Part shown: piece after piece, positions 1 through 8,943 of the stretch | Numbering within the stretch: position 1 is the first letter of the stretch | How the letters are laid out: every line of letters starts with the position of its first letter | Assembly (NCBI RefSeq): GCF_002939865.1 | Contig: NZ_MDEE01000011.1 | Span: forward strand, 29,754 to 93,753 | From: Xanthomonas dyei | Lineage (GTDB): Bacteria > Pseudomonadota > Gammaproteobacteria > Xanthomonadales > Xanthomonadaceae | Direction of reading: 5' to 3' | DNA: 64,000 nucleotides | Program-made: the position numbers and the translations under genes | The notes under the pieces: model-generated | What the model was told of the DNA's origin: nothing | Databases searched by the model: none | What the model saw: only the letters and a program-made list of their open reading frames with translations

Positions 1-561
1 CAGGAGGCCGCCGCGATGGCTGCGTTTGAAACCTGCATGGAGCAGGGCTGGGTCAGCGACGGGGTGATCAGCCAGAGCGATGCGCAGGCCGCGCAACTGT
101 GGCGGCTGCGCGAGGGCATCACCGAAGCGGTGGCGCGGTATACGCCGTACAAGAACGACGTGTCGGTGCGCATCTCGGCAATGCCGGCGTTTCTGGCCGA
201 AACACAGGCGTTGCTCGGCCAGGCGTATCCGCACTTCGATGTGGTGTGGTTCGGCCATATCGGCGACGGCAACCTGCATATCAACGTGCTCAAGCCCGAC
301 GACACCAGCCAGGCCGATTTTGTGACGGCCTGCGATCAGGTCACCAAGGTGCTGGCGCACGCGTTGCAGCGCTTTGGCGGCAGCATTTCCGCCGAACACG
401 GCATTGGCCTGGTCAAGAAGCCGTACCTGTGGAGCACGCGCTCCGCCGCAGAAATTGCGCTGATGCGTGGCGTCAAACATGTGCTGGATCCTCATCTTTT
501 GCTGAATCCCGGCAAGCTGTTCGACATGGATGAGCTGCCCGGCGCGACGCCTGCCGGGTAG
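1..561 (+). CDS. FAD-linked oxidase / D-2-hydroxyacid dehydrogenase, C-terminal part
   Basis: The reading frame is open from base 1, so only the C-terminal ~186 residues lie in the window. Three marks identify the FAD-oxidase C-terminal domain (D-lactate, D-2-hydroxyglutarate and glycolate dehydrogenases): GHIGDGNLH, the EHGIG motif that helps hold the substrate carboxylate, and a final DPHLLLNPGK. The family oxidises D-2-hydroxyacids to 2-oxoacids using FAD. The closest match in style is D-2-hydroxyglutarate dehydrogenase, the partner of SerA-type chemistry, but the substrate cannot be fixed from the C-terminus alone. The N-terminal FAD-binding PCMH domain must lie upstream of the window. 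A DUF2388 gene follows 34 bases downstream. Confidence 0.85.
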   Translation, partial: QEAAAMAAFETCMEQGWVSDGVISQSDAQAAQLWRLREGITEAVARYTPYKNDVSVRISAMPAFLAETQALLGQAYPHFDVVWFGHIGDGNLHINVLKPDDTSQADFVTACDQVTKVLAHALQRFGGSISAEHGIGLVKKPYLWSTRSAAEIALMRGVKHVLDPHLLLNPGKLFDMDELPGATPAG

Positions 562-595
562 TCTCTTCATCACCTCACATGGAATCGACACGCCG

Positions 596-889
596 ATGAT
601 GCGCTCTCTGGTGTTTTGTGCTTTGACCCTGCTGCCGCTGGCAGCTGCCGCATCCAGTCTTGCGGGGACTTCGGCCGGTGCATCGTCTGCCGGTTCGTCC
701 AACAGCAGCAGTTCCGGCGACGACAAGGTGGTTGCCGACGCACGCGAAGATGCGGCCGGCTTCGTCGCCAGCGATGGCGCCATTCGCGGCGCGCGTCTGG
801 AAGCGGCGTTGCTGCAATTGCGCAGTCGCAGCGATGCGGCGCGTGTGGCCAGCGATCTGGAACTGGCGCAGTCCATCCTGGCGCAGTGA
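596..889 (+). CDS. DUF2388 family small secreted protein
   Basis: A protein of 97 residues with a cleavable-looking signal peptide (MMRSLVFCALTLLPLAAAAS), a short Ser/Gly-rich linker and a conserved core reading DDKVVADAREDAAGFVASDG and then RLEAALLQLR. That core is the hallmark of DUF2388, a family of unknown function in Pseudomonas and Xanthomonas. The start is one of two adjacent ATG codons (596 or 599); the longer frame upstream only overlaps the preceding gene. The stop overlaps the GTG of the next gene (GTGA), so the two are probably translationally coupled and may act together in the periplasm. No function is known. Confidence 0.75.
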   Translation: MMRSLVFCALTLLPLAAAASSLAGTSAGASSAGSSNSSSSGDDKVVADAREDAAGFVASDGAIRGARLEAALLQLRSRSDAARVASDLELAQSILAQ

Positions 890-2778
890 ATCGTCGCCGC
901 CGGTGTGCATGGCTGTGGCTGGCCGCAGCGATCGCACCGGCGGCGCAAGCCCAATCGCAAGTTTCGCCCACGCTGCAGGTGTCGGTTGTCGCATCGGAGT
1001 TGACTGCGTCAGAGCGCGCTGCAAGCCAGGCGCTGGTGCAGCAGGTCGAACAACGGTTGCCGACGGGCTGGATGATGCGCGACGCGGCACCCATTCAATT
1101 GCAGTGGCGCCGCGATCTGCCGGCGCAAGTGCACGGCCGCGCGATCGGCAATCGCATCCTGCTCGATCAGACGCTGTTGGATGCCTGGAGCATGCAGTCC
1201 GCCAGCGCACGCTCCGACATCGGCGCGCCAGCCACGCGGGCGGCGATGGCAGCGTTGGTGCACGAATTGGCACATGTGCGCGATCGTGGAGCGGGCAGTG
1301 CGTTGTCGCGCGACCCACGCCTGCGCGATCTTGCCGGCTGGCAGGTGCGTCCCTGGCGAATCGGACGCGGCGCAAACCGCTTCAGCGACCGCAGTCCCGA
1401 TGCTTACGAGCGGCATAGCCCGGCCGAATTCGTTGCGGTCAATCTCGAGCACTACGTGCTGGATGCGGACTATGCCTGCCGCCGTCCCGCGCTGGCGGCG
1501 TGGTTTTCCGAGCGGCTAGGACCGCCGCAGGACGCGGCAGCATGCGCGCCGACCTTGCCGTATCTGCAGGCCGACAACGATGCCGGTGCGATGTCGCTGC
1601 TGGCGTTGGACCCGGCGCGGGTCTATGCAGTGGACTATCTGCTTGCCGAAGGCAACGAACAGCCGATGAGTCGCTGGGGCCACAGCATGTTGCGGCTGGT
1701 GATCTGCGCGCCCGGTCGCGTGCCCGGGCCGGCGTGCCGGCTGGATCTGCAGTATCACCGCGTGCTGTCGTTTCGGGCATTCGTTGGTGATGTGCAGATC
1801 TCAAGCTGGCGTGGGCTGACCGGCTCGTATCCGTCGCGGTTGTTCGTGCTGCCGCTGAACCAGGTCATCGACGAATACACCAAGGTGGAACTGCGTGCCC
1901 TGTCGTCGGTGCCGCTGGCGCTGAGCCCGGATGAGATCGCCGCTTTGCTGACGCGCGCCGCGCAGGTGCACTGGAGCTACGACGGGCGCTATTACTTCAT
2001 CAGCAACAACTGCGCGGTGGAAACCTACAAGCTGCTGCACGACAGTGTGCCGCGTCTGGCCGCAGCTGGGCTGTCGTCGATCACTCCGCGTGGCGTGCGC
2101 CAGCGCCTGCAGCGTGCCGGCCTTGCCGACCTGCGTGTGCTGGACGACCGCGCGCAGGCCACACGTCAGGGTTATTACTTCGAATCGTCGGCCGCGCATT
2201 ATCAGGCCATGTTCGATGTGCTTCGGCGCGGCATCCCGGTGCCGCAGACGAGTGTGGTCCAGTGGTTGGATGCCGCGCCTGATGCACGCGCGCAGTGGTT
2301 CGAGCGCGGCGGCCTGCGCGAAACCGCAGCCGCATTGCTGCTGGAACAAGCCGCGTTACGGCGGCAGGAACTGGTGGCGCGCGATGCGCTCAAGCGCCTG
2401 TTGCGGCCCGGCATTGCCGAGCGTGCAGCAGTGCAGGATCAACTACAGAGCCTGTTTGCACGACAGGCGCAGCTCAGTCACCCGGCGGCGCTTCTCGATG
2501 GCTCCGGTTTCGATGGCCCCGGCTACGGATTGCCGCAGGCCGACGAGCAGCAACGTGTGAGCGCGCAGGTCGCCCGGGCGAGCAGCGGCCTGGCCGATGG
2601 GTGGAAGCAATTGCAGGCCCTGGGCCGACAGCAGTTGCCGGCCGAGTTGCGTGCCGATCTGGAGCAGGGCGAGGCGAACATTGAAACGCTGCGCGCACGA
2701 TTGCGGATGCTTGCACAGCCGGTGCAGGCGGTTGCGTCGGTGCCGGTGCCGGCGCACCAGGCGCTTGGCGAGCAATAA
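886..2778 (+). CDS. DUF4105 domain periplasmic/outer-envelope protein
   Basis: A protein of 630 residues starting at a GTG that overlaps the previous stop. It opens with a basic N-terminus and a signal peptide (WLWLAAAIAPAAQAQ). Near residue 125 there is an HELAH motif (HExxH), followed by a Glu-rich segment with YERHSPAEFVAVNLE, which resembles the metal site of a zinc peptidase. The middle part (about 240-430) carries the DUF4105 block with RWGHSMLRL, YDGRYYFISNNCAVETY and SITPRGVR, in which a Cys and a His are conserved. A coiled, Gln-rich C-terminus follows. The family function is unknown; a metallohydrolase or peptidase role is inference from HExxH. Pairing with the DUF2388 gene suggests a shared envelope job. 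Confidence 0.75.
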   Translation: MNRRRRCAWLWLAAAIAPAAQAQSQVSPTLQVSVVASELTASERAASQALVQQVEQRLPTGWMMRDAAPIQLQWRRDLPAQVHGRAIGNRILLDQTLLDAWSMQSASARSDIGAPATRAAMAALVHELAHVRDRGAGSALSRDPRLRDLAGWQVRPWRIGRGANRFSDRSPDAYERHSPAEFVAVNLEHYVLDADYACRRPALAAWFSERLGPPQDAAACAPTLPYLQADNDAGAMSLLALDPARVYAVDYLLAEGNEQPMSRWGHSMLRLVICAPGRVPGPACRLDLQYHRVLSFRAFVGDVQISSWRGLTGSYPSRLFVLPLNQVIDEYTKVELRALSSVPLALSPDEIAALLTRAAQVHWSYDGRYYFISNNCAVETYKLLHDSVPRLAAAGLSSITPRGVRQRLQRAGLADLRVLDDRAQATRQGYYFESSAAHYQAMFDVLRRGIPVPQTSVVQWLDAAPDARAQWFERGGLRETAAALLLEQAALRRQELVARDALKRLLRPGIAERAAVQDQLQSLFARQAQLSHPAALLDGSGFDGPGYGLPQADEQQRVSAQVARASSGLADGWKQLQALGRQQLPAELRADLEQGEANIETLRARLRMLAQPVQAVASVPVPAHQALGEQ

Positions 2779-3028
2779 GGTTGGCGTCTGCGTCGGTTGA
2801 TGATGGCGCTACAGACATCGTGCAAGTGCAGTCGACAATCGGACAGGCGTGCGACTAAGTGGCGCTTCTAGACAGAGCGAGCGATTCGTTGCTGACGACC
2901 GCGCGCACGTAGCGTTCCCGCGCAAAAACCAGCGAAAAATGCGCGCTATTCAGCACGTTTCAGCATGGAAGAGCGGCTTGCTGCCATCGAGTGCGCAGCA
3001 AGCCGGTACGTCTCTCTGCACGTGCTGC

Positions 3029-3409
3029 TCAGCTCGCCGGCTGTAAATCCGCCTGGGTGGCGTACTGCCGCAACCACCGGCTCACCTGCGCATCGTTGCG
3101 GTAGCGCTGCAGCAGTTTGGCCAGGCGTGCCGGTGCGGGTGTGCAGAACTGCGCAACCGCCACTTCGATTTCGTGGCGACGGTCGGCGTCATACGGTTCT
3201 TCACCGGCGAAGTGTTCGCAGGTGTCGTAGTCCTCCACCAGCTTGCGCACATCCTCCGGCATGCCGCACAGGCCTGCCGGATGTTGCAGCCATTCGTCTT
3301 CCACCTTGGGATCGGTGCAGGCGACCGCAGCGGAGGCCGGCGCAGGGGCCGGTTCCGCGGTGCAGGCAGCCAGCAGCCCCAACGTCAGGGCAACGGCCAG
3401 GCGACGCAT
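3029..3409 (-). CDS. Small putative lipoprotein, uncharacterised
   Basis: A protein of 126 residues. The N-terminus [16 protein letters not shown] ends in a lipobox-like LLAAC, so Cys16 is the probable lipidated residue, followed by an Ala/Pro-rich linker. The mature part contains several further Cys residues (ACTDP, GLCGMPED, DTCEHF, QFCTP), which could form disulfides in the periplasm. The ATG overlaps the TGA of the upstream efpL gene (TGATG), so it is co-transcribed and probably translationally coupled. I do not recognise a named domain. It may be anchored in the inner or outer membrane. Confidence 0.7.
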   Translation of the reverse strand: MRRLAVALTLGLLAACTAEPAPAPASAAVACTDPKVEDEWLQHPAGLCGMPEDVRKLVEDYDTCEHFAGEEPYDADRRHEIEVAVAQFCTPAPARLAKLLQRYRNDAQVSRWLRQYATQADLQPAS

Positions 3410-3975
3410 CAGTCGGCGCGTCCGGCAAATTCGCCGGTGGTGGTGTTGACCAGCACGCGCTCACCGTTGGTGATGTACTCGGGCACCATGATTTCCATGC
3501 CGGTGTTGAGCTTGGCCGGTTTGGGACGCTTGGTGGCGGTGCCGCCCTTGAGCTCCGGCGGCGTCTCGATCACTTCCAGCGTCACCGTCTGCGGCAGCTG
3601 CACCGCCACCGGCTGGTCGTCGATCACCTGCACATAGATGCCGGTCAAGCCATCGGTGATGTAGCCGGCATCGGTGCCGATCACATCGGCGTCCAAGGTG
3701 TAGGGCGTGAAGTCTTCGTCGTCCATGAACACGAACGCCTCGCCATCCTTGTACGAAAACGTGGACAGGCGACGCAGCAGCTCCACTTCGGGCAGATTGT
3801 CGTCGGCATCGAAGCTGGCATCGGTTTTTACGCCGCCCGGCACGCTGTACATGATGAAGCGGAAGCGCACGTTGCCGCCGCGCCCTTGCGGCGAGCTGCG
3901 CTCGATGTCGCGAATCTGGTAAATGCCGCCGTTGTATTCGACGACGTTGCCTTTCTTGATGTCGTTAGCTTTCAT
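3409..3975 (-). CDS. efpL: Elongation factor P-like protein EfpL (YeiP)
   Basis: A protein of 188 residues with the three-domain EF-P fold: an N-terminal KOW-like domain ([17 protein letters not shown]), a central OB domain ([14 protein letters not shown]) and a C-terminal OB domain ([17 protein letters not shown] segment, here [15 protein letters not shown], and ending in GRAD). It differs from canonical EF-P in having the extended tip loop SPQGRGG with an Arg at the position where EF-P carries a modified Lys; this marks the EfpL/YeiP paralogue. EF-P proteins bind between the ribosomal P and E sites and relieve stalling at proline-rich sequences. The gene heads a two-gene minus-strand operon with the lipoprotein. 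Confidence 0.92.
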   Translation of the reverse strand: MKANDIKKGNVVEYNGGIYQIRDIERSSPQGRGGNVRFRFIMYSVPGGVKTDASFDADDNLPEVELLRRLSTFSYKDGEAFVFMDDEDFTPYTLDADVIGTDAGYITDGLTGIYVQVIDDQPVAVQLPQTVTLEVIETPPELKGGTATKRPKPAKLNTGMEIMVPEYITNGERVLVNTTTGEFAGRAD

Positions 3976-4075
3976 GGGAATCGTGAGTAGGGAATAGGGA
4001 ATTGGAAAAGCCGGTAGCGGGGTGCTGAGAGTAGGGCGCTGTTGCGATTCCCCATTCTCGATTCCCCATTCCCGG
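3976..4075. repeat. GGGAAT-type inverted simple-sequence repeat
   Basis: The gap between efpL and the dehydrogenase is almost filled by an imperfect inverted repeat. The left arm contains several GGGAAT units (GGGAATCGTGAGTAGGGAAT) and the right arm its complement (GATTCCCCATTCTCGATTCC followed by CCATTCCC). RNA from either strand could fold into a long hairpin. A shorter single arm of the same type lies at 12293-12314. Confidence 0.65.
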
Positions 4076-4076
4076 C

Positions 4077-4847
4077 CTACTTGGGCGCCAACCGCACGCC
4101 GCCGTCCAGGCGAATCGTTTCGCCGTTGAGGTAGCGGTTGCGCAGGATGAAGGCGACGGTGTCGGCGTATTCGTCGGGCTGGCCCAGGCGCGAGGGGAAC
4201 GGGATGGAGGCGGACAGCGATTGCTGCACGGCCTCGGGCATGCCGTCGACCATCGGGGTCCAGAACACGCCCGGTGCAATCGTCATCACGCGGATGCCAA
4301 AGCGCGCCAGTTCGCGCGCCATCGGCAAGGTCATGCCAACCACGCCGCCCTTGCTGGCGGCGTAGGCCGCCTGGCCGATCTGACCTTCATAGGCGGCTAC
4401 CGATGCGGTGTTGACGATCACCCCGCGCTCGCCATCGTCGCCGGCGGCGTTGTGCTGCATCACATCGGCCGCGGCCTTGGCGACATTGAAGCTGCCGACC
4501 AGATTGACCAGCACGGTGGTGCGGAAGGTCGCCAACGGCATGGGCGCCTCCTTGCCCAGCACACGGCCGGCGCCGAGGATGCCGGCGCAGTTCACCGCAA
4601 GATTCAGCCCGCCCAGCGCTTGCGCGGCCTGCGCGATATTGGCGGACACCTGCGCTTCGTCGGTGACATCGGTGGCGAAGTAATGCGCGTTACCGGCACC
4701 CAGCAACGCCAGCGCCGCATCGGCCTTGTCGGCATTGACGTCGAATAACGCGACCTTGCCGCCGTCTGCAACGATGCGTTGCGCCACCGCCAGGCCCAGG
4801 CCGGACACGCCGCCGGTGATGACGGCAAGAACAGAGGATGACTGCAT
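4077..4847 (-). CDS. Short-chain dehydrogenase, 3-hydroxyacyl-CoA dehydrogenase type 2-like
   Basis: A protein of 256 residues and a classical SDR. It has the Rossmann NAD-binding motif TGGVSGLG near the N-terminus, the NCAG motif ([11 protein letters not shown]), the catalytic Ser in [10 protein letters not shown] and the YAASK active site, ending in [10 protein letters not shown]. The sequence style ([40 protein letters not shown]) fits the HSD10/3-hydroxyacyl-CoA dehydrogenase type 2 group, which oxidises short and branched 3-hydroxyacyl-CoAs with NAD+. The ATG at 4847 (MQSSSVLAV) fits the family; the frame is open to 4898 but those residues are not conserved-looking. It lies downstream of the HMG-CoA lyase and enoyl-CoA hydratase genes, which suggests branched-chain acyl-CoA catabolism. 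Confidence 0.85.
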   Translation of the reverse strand: MQSSSVLAVITGGVSGLGLAVAQRIVADGGKVALFDVNADKADAALALLGAGNAHYFATDVTDEAQVSANIAQAAQALGGLNLAVNCAGILGAGRVLGKEAPMPLATFRTTVLVNLVGSFNVAKAAADVMQHNAAGDDGERGVIVNTASVAAYEGQIGQAAYAASKGGVVGMTLPMARELARFGIRVMTIAPGVFWTPMVDGMPEAVQQSLSASIPFPSRLGQPDEYADTVAFILRNRYLNGETIRLDGGVRLAPK

Positions 4848-4992
4848 GCGGTGGTTCCCTGGTAGAGACATGACTGCCGACGGCTGTCGGCACGCCAACG
4901 GTGGCCGAGACGGCCGGCAATTCTAGCCGAAGCCTTTGCGCGATCGTGCCGGGGGATGCTTGTGCTGCAACGGCAACGGCAACGGCGCGGTG

Positions 4993-5889
4993 TCAGCCGG
5001 CGGCCGCCAGCGCCTTGCCGACCTTGCTGCCGGTGTCGCGGCCCAGGAGCTGCGCCAGCCAGCGGCCGGTGTGGGCAAGGGCAGGCAGGTCGATCCCGGT
5101 CGAGATGCCCAGGCCGTGCAGCAGATACACCACGTCTTCGCTGGCGACATTGCCGCTGGCGCCCTTGGCGTATGGGCAGCCACCGGCGCCGGACACCGCG
5201 GCATCGACCACGCGCACGCCTTGTTCCAGGCAGGCGGCGATGTTGGCCAGCGCCTGCCCGTAGGTGTCGTGGAAATGCACCGCCAGTGCGTGCATTGGCA
5301 CCACCTCTGCCACTGCGGCCAGCATCTGGCGCGCCTTGCGCGGGGTGCCGACGCCGATGGTGTCGCCCAGCGAAATTTCGTAGCAGCCCAGTGCGTACAG
5401 CCGCTGCGCGACGTCCACCACGTCGGCCACTGGCACCTCGCCTTGATACGGGCAACCCAGCACCGTGGAGACGTAGCCCCGCACGCGCACGCCGTCGCTG
5501 GCAGCCTGTGCAAGGATCGGCCGGAACCGCTCGATCGATTCGTCGATACCGGCATTGGTATTGGTGCGGTTGAAGGCCTCCGACGCGGCGGTGAAGACCG
5601 CCACTTCCTGCGCGCCGGCCGCTTGCGCCCGCGTATAGCCCTGCAGGTTCGGCACCAGCACCGGATAGGCGATGTCTGGCGCCTGGGTGATGCCGGCGAA
5701 GACCTCGGCTGCGTCGGCCAGCTGCGGCACCCAGCGCGGGCTCACGAAGCTGGTCGCCTCGATGGTGCGCAGGCCGGTGGCCGACAACCGATCGATCAAC
5801 GCGATCTTGTCGGCGGTGGCGACCGGCTGCGCCTCGTTCTGCAGCCCATCGCGCGGGCCGACCTCGACAATGCGCACGAAGTCGTTCAT
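4993..5889 (-). CDS. mvaB: Hydroxymethylglutaryl-CoA lyase
   Basis: A protein of 298 residues, full length for the family. It cleaves 3-hydroxy-3-methylglutaryl-CoA to acetyl-CoA and acetoacetate, the last step of leucine breakdown. The TIM-barrel signatures are clear: EVGPRDGLQNE at the N-terminus (metal-binding Asp and substrate Arg), SVFTAASE-type segment (here AVFTAASEAFNRTN), HFHDTYGQALAN with metal His residues, and the C-terminal loop GAGGCPYAKGASGN carrying the catalytic Cys. It starts 34 bases after the enoyl-CoA hydratase gene, so the two are probably one operon (liuC-liuE type order). The carboxylase subunits of the pathway are not in this window. Confidence 0.93.
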   Translation of the reverse strand: MNDFVRIVEVGPRDGLQNEAQPVATADKIALIDRLSATGLRTIEATSFVSPRWVPQLADAAEVFAGITQAPDIAYPVLVPNLQGYTRAQAAGAQEVAVFTAASEAFNRTNTNAGIDESIERFRPILAQAASDGVRVRGYVSTVLGCPYQGEVPVADVVDVAQRLYALGCYEISLGDTIGVGTPRKARQMLAAVAEVVPMHALAVHFHDTYGQALANIAACLEQGVRVVDAAVSGAGGCPYAKGASGNVASEDVVYLLHGLGISTGIDLPALAHTGRWLAQLLGRDTGSKVGKALAAAG

Positions 5890-5923
5890 GCGCGAGCCCC
5901 GCCGCGCACAACGGCCAACGCAC

Positions 5924-6736
5924 TCATGCCGCGTTCTCCGGCACCCAGGCCGGCGAGCGTTTTTCCAGGAATGCGCTCAGGCCCTCCTGACCTTCCGGAG
6001 AGACGCGCAAGCGGGCGATCCATGCGGCGTTGGCGGCATCGACGGCATCGCGGTCGGCGGCTGGCAGCACCGAGCGGACCAGCGACTTGGCCGTGCTGGC
6101 GGCCAGCGGCGCGGCCGCCAGCAGCAGGCGCACCTGCCGCTCCACCGCGATGTCTAGTTGATCGGCCGCCACCAGTTGATGCAGCAGCCCCAACAACTGC
6201 GCGGTACCGGCGTCGAAGATCTCGCCGGTGGCGAACCAACGGCGCGCCTGGCGTGCGCCGATGGCGGCGATGACATACGGCGAAATCACCGCGGGCAAGA
6301 GCCCGAGCTTGCTTTCGGTCAGGCCGAAGCGCGCCTCGGTGCAGCCGATGGCGATATCGCAGCACGCCACCAGTCCCACGCCGCCGCCGAAAGCTGCGCC
6401 GTTAACGCGCGCGATGGTGGGTTTGGGTAGTTCGTCGAGCGTACGCATCAGGCGCGCCAGCGCCAACGCATCGGCGGCATTCTCGGCCTCGCTGGCGGTG
6501 GCCATACCGCGCATCCAGTGCAGGTCGGCGCCGGCAGAGAAGGCGCCGCCGTCACCGGTCAGGATCACCACGCGAATGTGCGCCGCCGTGCCGGCCTGCC
6601 GCAACGCGTCGGTCAACGCGGCAATCAAGGTCGCATCGAAGGCGTTGTGCACGGTCGGGCGGTGCAGCCGCAGCGTGCGGACCGGTCCGTGGTCCTCAAC
6701 GATCAAGCCGGTGTCCTGCATTGCGGATGCGTCCAT
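5924..6736 (-). CDS. Enoyl-CoA hydratase/isomerase, probable methylglutaconyl-CoA hydratase
   Basis: A protein of about 270 residues of the crotonase family. Visible motifs are the oxyanion-hole segments GAFSAGADLHWM and ARVNGAAFGGGVGLVACCDI, and LTESKLGLLPAVISPYV with the second catalytic region. The immediate downstream partner is HMG-CoA lyase, so hydration of 3-methylglutaconyl-CoA to HMG-CoA in leucine catabolism is the likely reaction; this is context-based inference. Start codon choice is open: ATG at 6736 (MDASAMQDTG) or 6721 (MQDTG); the frame extends to 6781 without conserved sequence. The divergent feo operon lies upstream. Confidence 0.85.
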   Translation of the reverse strand: MDASAMQDTGLIVEDHGPVRTLRLHRPTVHNAFDATLIAALTDALRQAGTAAHIRVVILTGDGGAFSAGADLHWMRGMATASEAENAADALALARLMRTLDELPKPTIARVNGAAFGGGVGLVACCDIAIGCTEARFGLTESKLGLLPAVISPYVIAAIGARQARRWFATGEIFDAGTAQLLGLLHQLVAADQLDIAVERQVRLLLAAAPLAASTAKSLVRSVLPAADRDAVDAANAAWIARLRVSPEGQEGLSAFLEKRSPAWVPENAA

Positions 6737-6802
6737 GAATGGGATGCGAACCATGATAGCGGCACGGGTCGCCGGAGCCATGACGCGGTGCGTCGATGCT
6801 AG

Positions 6803-6821
6803 AATTGAGAACCATTCCTAA
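6803..6821 (+). promoter_or_regulatory. Candidate Fur box upstream of feoA
   Basis: ATTGAGAACCATTCCTAA resembles the typical Xanthomonas/enteric Fur operator core AATGAGAATCATTCTCAT at about 13 of 18 positions, and it sits 15-20 bases before the likely feoA start. Fur with Fe2+ would repress the ferrous-iron transporter when iron is replete. The site was found by eye and has not been scored against a matrix. Confidence 0.55.
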
Positions 6822-6837
6822 CAATCAGGCCGTCTTT

Positions 6838-7086
6838 GTGACGCTGTCCGATATGCCTTTGCATCGCGCCGCCATCGTGGACTCCGTGGAGGATCGTCTC
6901 CCCAACGACACGATCGCCCGGCGCCTGCGCGAGCTGGGGTTTGTCGCAGGCGAGGAGGTCACCGTGTTGGCCACCGGGCCGGTCGGCCGCGAGCCATTGC
7001 TGGTGCAGGTCGGTTACACGCGTTTTGCCCTGCGCCGCAGCGAAGCCGCGCGCGTGCAGGTGCGGCCAGACGGAGCATCGGCATGA
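6838..7086 (+). CDS. feoA: Ferrous iron transport protein A
   Basis: A protein of 82 residues in the SH3-like FeoA fold: RLRELGFVAGEEVTVLATGP followed by PLLVQVGYTRFALRRSEAARVQV. FeoA is a small cytoplasmic partner that supports Fe2+ uptake by FeoB. The start is placed at GTG 6838; ATG 6853 is an alternative. The ATG at 6796 is unlikely because it would put the Fur-like box inside the coding region. The stop overlaps the feoB ATG (ATGA). Confidence 0.88.
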   Translation: MTLSDMPLHRAAIVDSVEDRLPNDTIARRLRELGFVAGEEVTVLATGPVGREPLLVQVGYTRFALRRSEAARVQVRPDGASA

Positions 7087-8942
7087 ATGCGGCGGCCGTG
7101 CCGTTGCGTCTGGCGCTGGTGGGCAACCCCAACAGCGGCAAGACCGCGCTGTTCAATCAGCTCACCGGCAGCCGCCAGAAAGTGGCCAACTACACCGGCG
7201 TCACCGTCGAGCGCAAGGAAGGGCATTTCCGTGCGCCGTCCGGCCGCGACTTTGCGGTGCTCGATCTGCCCGGCGCCTACAGCCTGCAACCGGCCAGCCT
7301 GGACGAGGCGATCACCCGCGACCTGTGCCGCGGTTTCTACCCCGGCGAGCCGGCGCCGGACGTGCTGGTGTGCGTGATAGATGCCACCAATCTGCGCCTG
7401 CATCTGCGCTTTGCGCTGGAGCTGCGCGAGTTGGGGCGGCCGATGATCGTGGCACTGAACATGGTCGATGCGGCGCAACGGCGTGGCATCGTGATCGATC
7501 TGCCGGCCCTGGAGCAGGCGCTCGGCGTGCCGGTGGTGGAGACCGTGGCGGTGCGACGCGGCGGCGCCAAGGCGCTGGTCGAGCGCATCGATGCGCAGGC
7601 CGCCAGCCTGGCGGCACCGACCGCCACGCCGCCTGTCGACGGTAATTACCATGCGCAGGTTCGGCAGATCCTGAGCGCGGCGGTGACCATGCCGACGCGG
7701 ACCTCGCGCGTGGACGATGCGCTGGACCGTTGGCTGCTGCATCCCATCTGGGGCTTGGTGACGCTGGCGGTGGTGATGTTCCTGATCTTCCAGGCGGTGT
7801 ACGCCTGGGCCACGCCGCTGATGGACCTGATCGATGCCGGCACCGCACTGCTGGGCCAGTGGGTGGGCACCACGCTGCCGGAGGGCCCGCTCAACAGTCT
7901 GCTCAAGGACGGCATCATCGCCGGCCTGGGCGGGGTGATCGTCTTCCTGCCGCAGATCTTGATCCTGTTCGCCTTCATTCTGGCGCTGGAAGAATCCGGC
8001 TATCTGCCGCGTGCGGCATTCCTGCTCGATCGCATGATGGCGGCGGCCGGCCTGTCCGGGCGCTCGTTCATTCCGTTGCTGTCGAGCTTTGCGTGCGCGG
8101 TGCCGGGCATCATGTCCACGCGCAGCATCCAGGATCCGCGCGATCGCCTTGCCACCATCATGGTCGCGCCATTGATGACGTGCTCGGCGCGGTTGCCGGT
8201 ATATGCGCTGCTGATCGGTGCCTTCATCCCGCAAAAAACCGTGTGGGGCATTTTCAATCAGCAGGGACTAGTGCTGTTTGCGCTGTATGCCGCCGCCATC
8301 GTCAGCGCGTTGCTGGTGTCGTGGACCATGAAGAAGTGGCGTCGCGACAAAAGCGAGCATCCCTTGATGCTGGAACTACCGTCGTACCGCGTGCCGCAGC
8401 TGCGCGACCTGGCCTTGGGCTTGTGGGAACGCGCGGTGATCTTTCTCAAGCGCGTCGGCGGCATCATCCTGGCGCTGACCATTCTGCTGTGGTTCCTGTT
8501 GTCGTTCCCGGCTGCGCCGGCCAATGCCACCTTGCCGCCGATCGACTACAGCTTTGCCGGCCGCATCGGCCACGCGATGGCGGTGTTCTTCGCCCCACTG
8601 GGCTTCAACTGGCAGATCTGCATCGCGCTGATTCCCGGCCTGGCTGCGCGCGAAGTGGCGGTGGCATCGCTGGCCACCGTCTATGCGTTGTCGGCTGCCG
8701 ATGACGATGCAGCGGCGCAGGCCTTATCGCCGTTGATCAGCGACGGCTGGTCGCTGGCCACCGCGCTGTCGCTACTGGTCTGGTATATCTACGCGCCGAT
8801 GTGCATCTCCACCCTGGCCACGATCAAGCGCGAAACCAACTCGTGGAAGCAGATGACCATCAGTGCGGTCTATCTGTTCGCACTGGCCTACCTTGCCTCG
8901 CTGGTGACTTACCAGCTGGCCGTGCTGTTTGGTGCCGGCTGA
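7083..8942 (+). CDS. feoB: Ferrous iron transporter FeoB
   Basis: A protein of 619 residues. The N-terminal G domain has G1 GNPNSGKT (about residues 14-21), switch I with YTGVTVERKEG, G3 DLPG and G4 NMVD. The C-terminal part is a polytopic membrane domain with the FeoB gate segments: ESGYLPRAAFLLDRMMAAAG, SFIPLLSSFACAVPGIMSTR and LIPGLAAREVAVASLATVYA. It is shorter than enteric FeoB (about 770) but in the range of compact Xanthomonas forms. It imports Fe2+ across the inner membrane. It overlaps feoA by four bases and is followed by a Cys-rich small membrane protein that probably completes the operon. Confidence 0.95.
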   Translation: MNAAAVPLRLALVGNPNSGKTALFNQLTGSRQKVANYTGVTVERKEGHFRAPSGRDFAVLDLPGAYSLQPASLDEAITRDLCRGFYPGEPAPDVLVCVIDATNLRLHLRFALELRELGRPMIVALNMVDAAQRRGIVIDLPALEQALGVPVVETVAVRRGGAKALVERIDAQAASLAAPTATPPVDGNYHAQVRQILSAAVTMPTRTSRVDDALDRWLLHPIWGLVTLAVVMFLIFQAVYAWATPLMDLIDAGTALLGQWVGTTLPEGPLNSLLKDGIIAGLGGVIVFLPQILILFAFILALEESGYLPRAAFLLDRMMAAAGLSGRSFIPLLSSFACAVPGIMSTRSIQDPRDRLATIMVAPLMTCSARLPVYALLIGAFIPQKTVWGIFNQQGLVLFALYAAAIVSALLVSWTMKKWRRDKSEHPLMLELPSYRVPQLRDLALGLWERAVIFLKRVGGIILALTILLWFLLSFPAAPANATLPPIDYSFAGRIGHAMAVFFAPLGFNWQICIALIPGLAAREVAVASLATVYALSAADDDAAAQALSPLISDGWSLATALSLLVWYIYAPMCISTLATIKRETNSWKQMTISAVYLFALAYLASLVTYQLAVLFGAG

Positions 8943-8943
8943 C

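Noticed and set aside
3173..3990. Long open frames antisense to efpL and to other genes
   Set aside because: They are typical of high-GC DNA, where the complementary frame of a real gene stays open. The recognised proteins are on the other strand.
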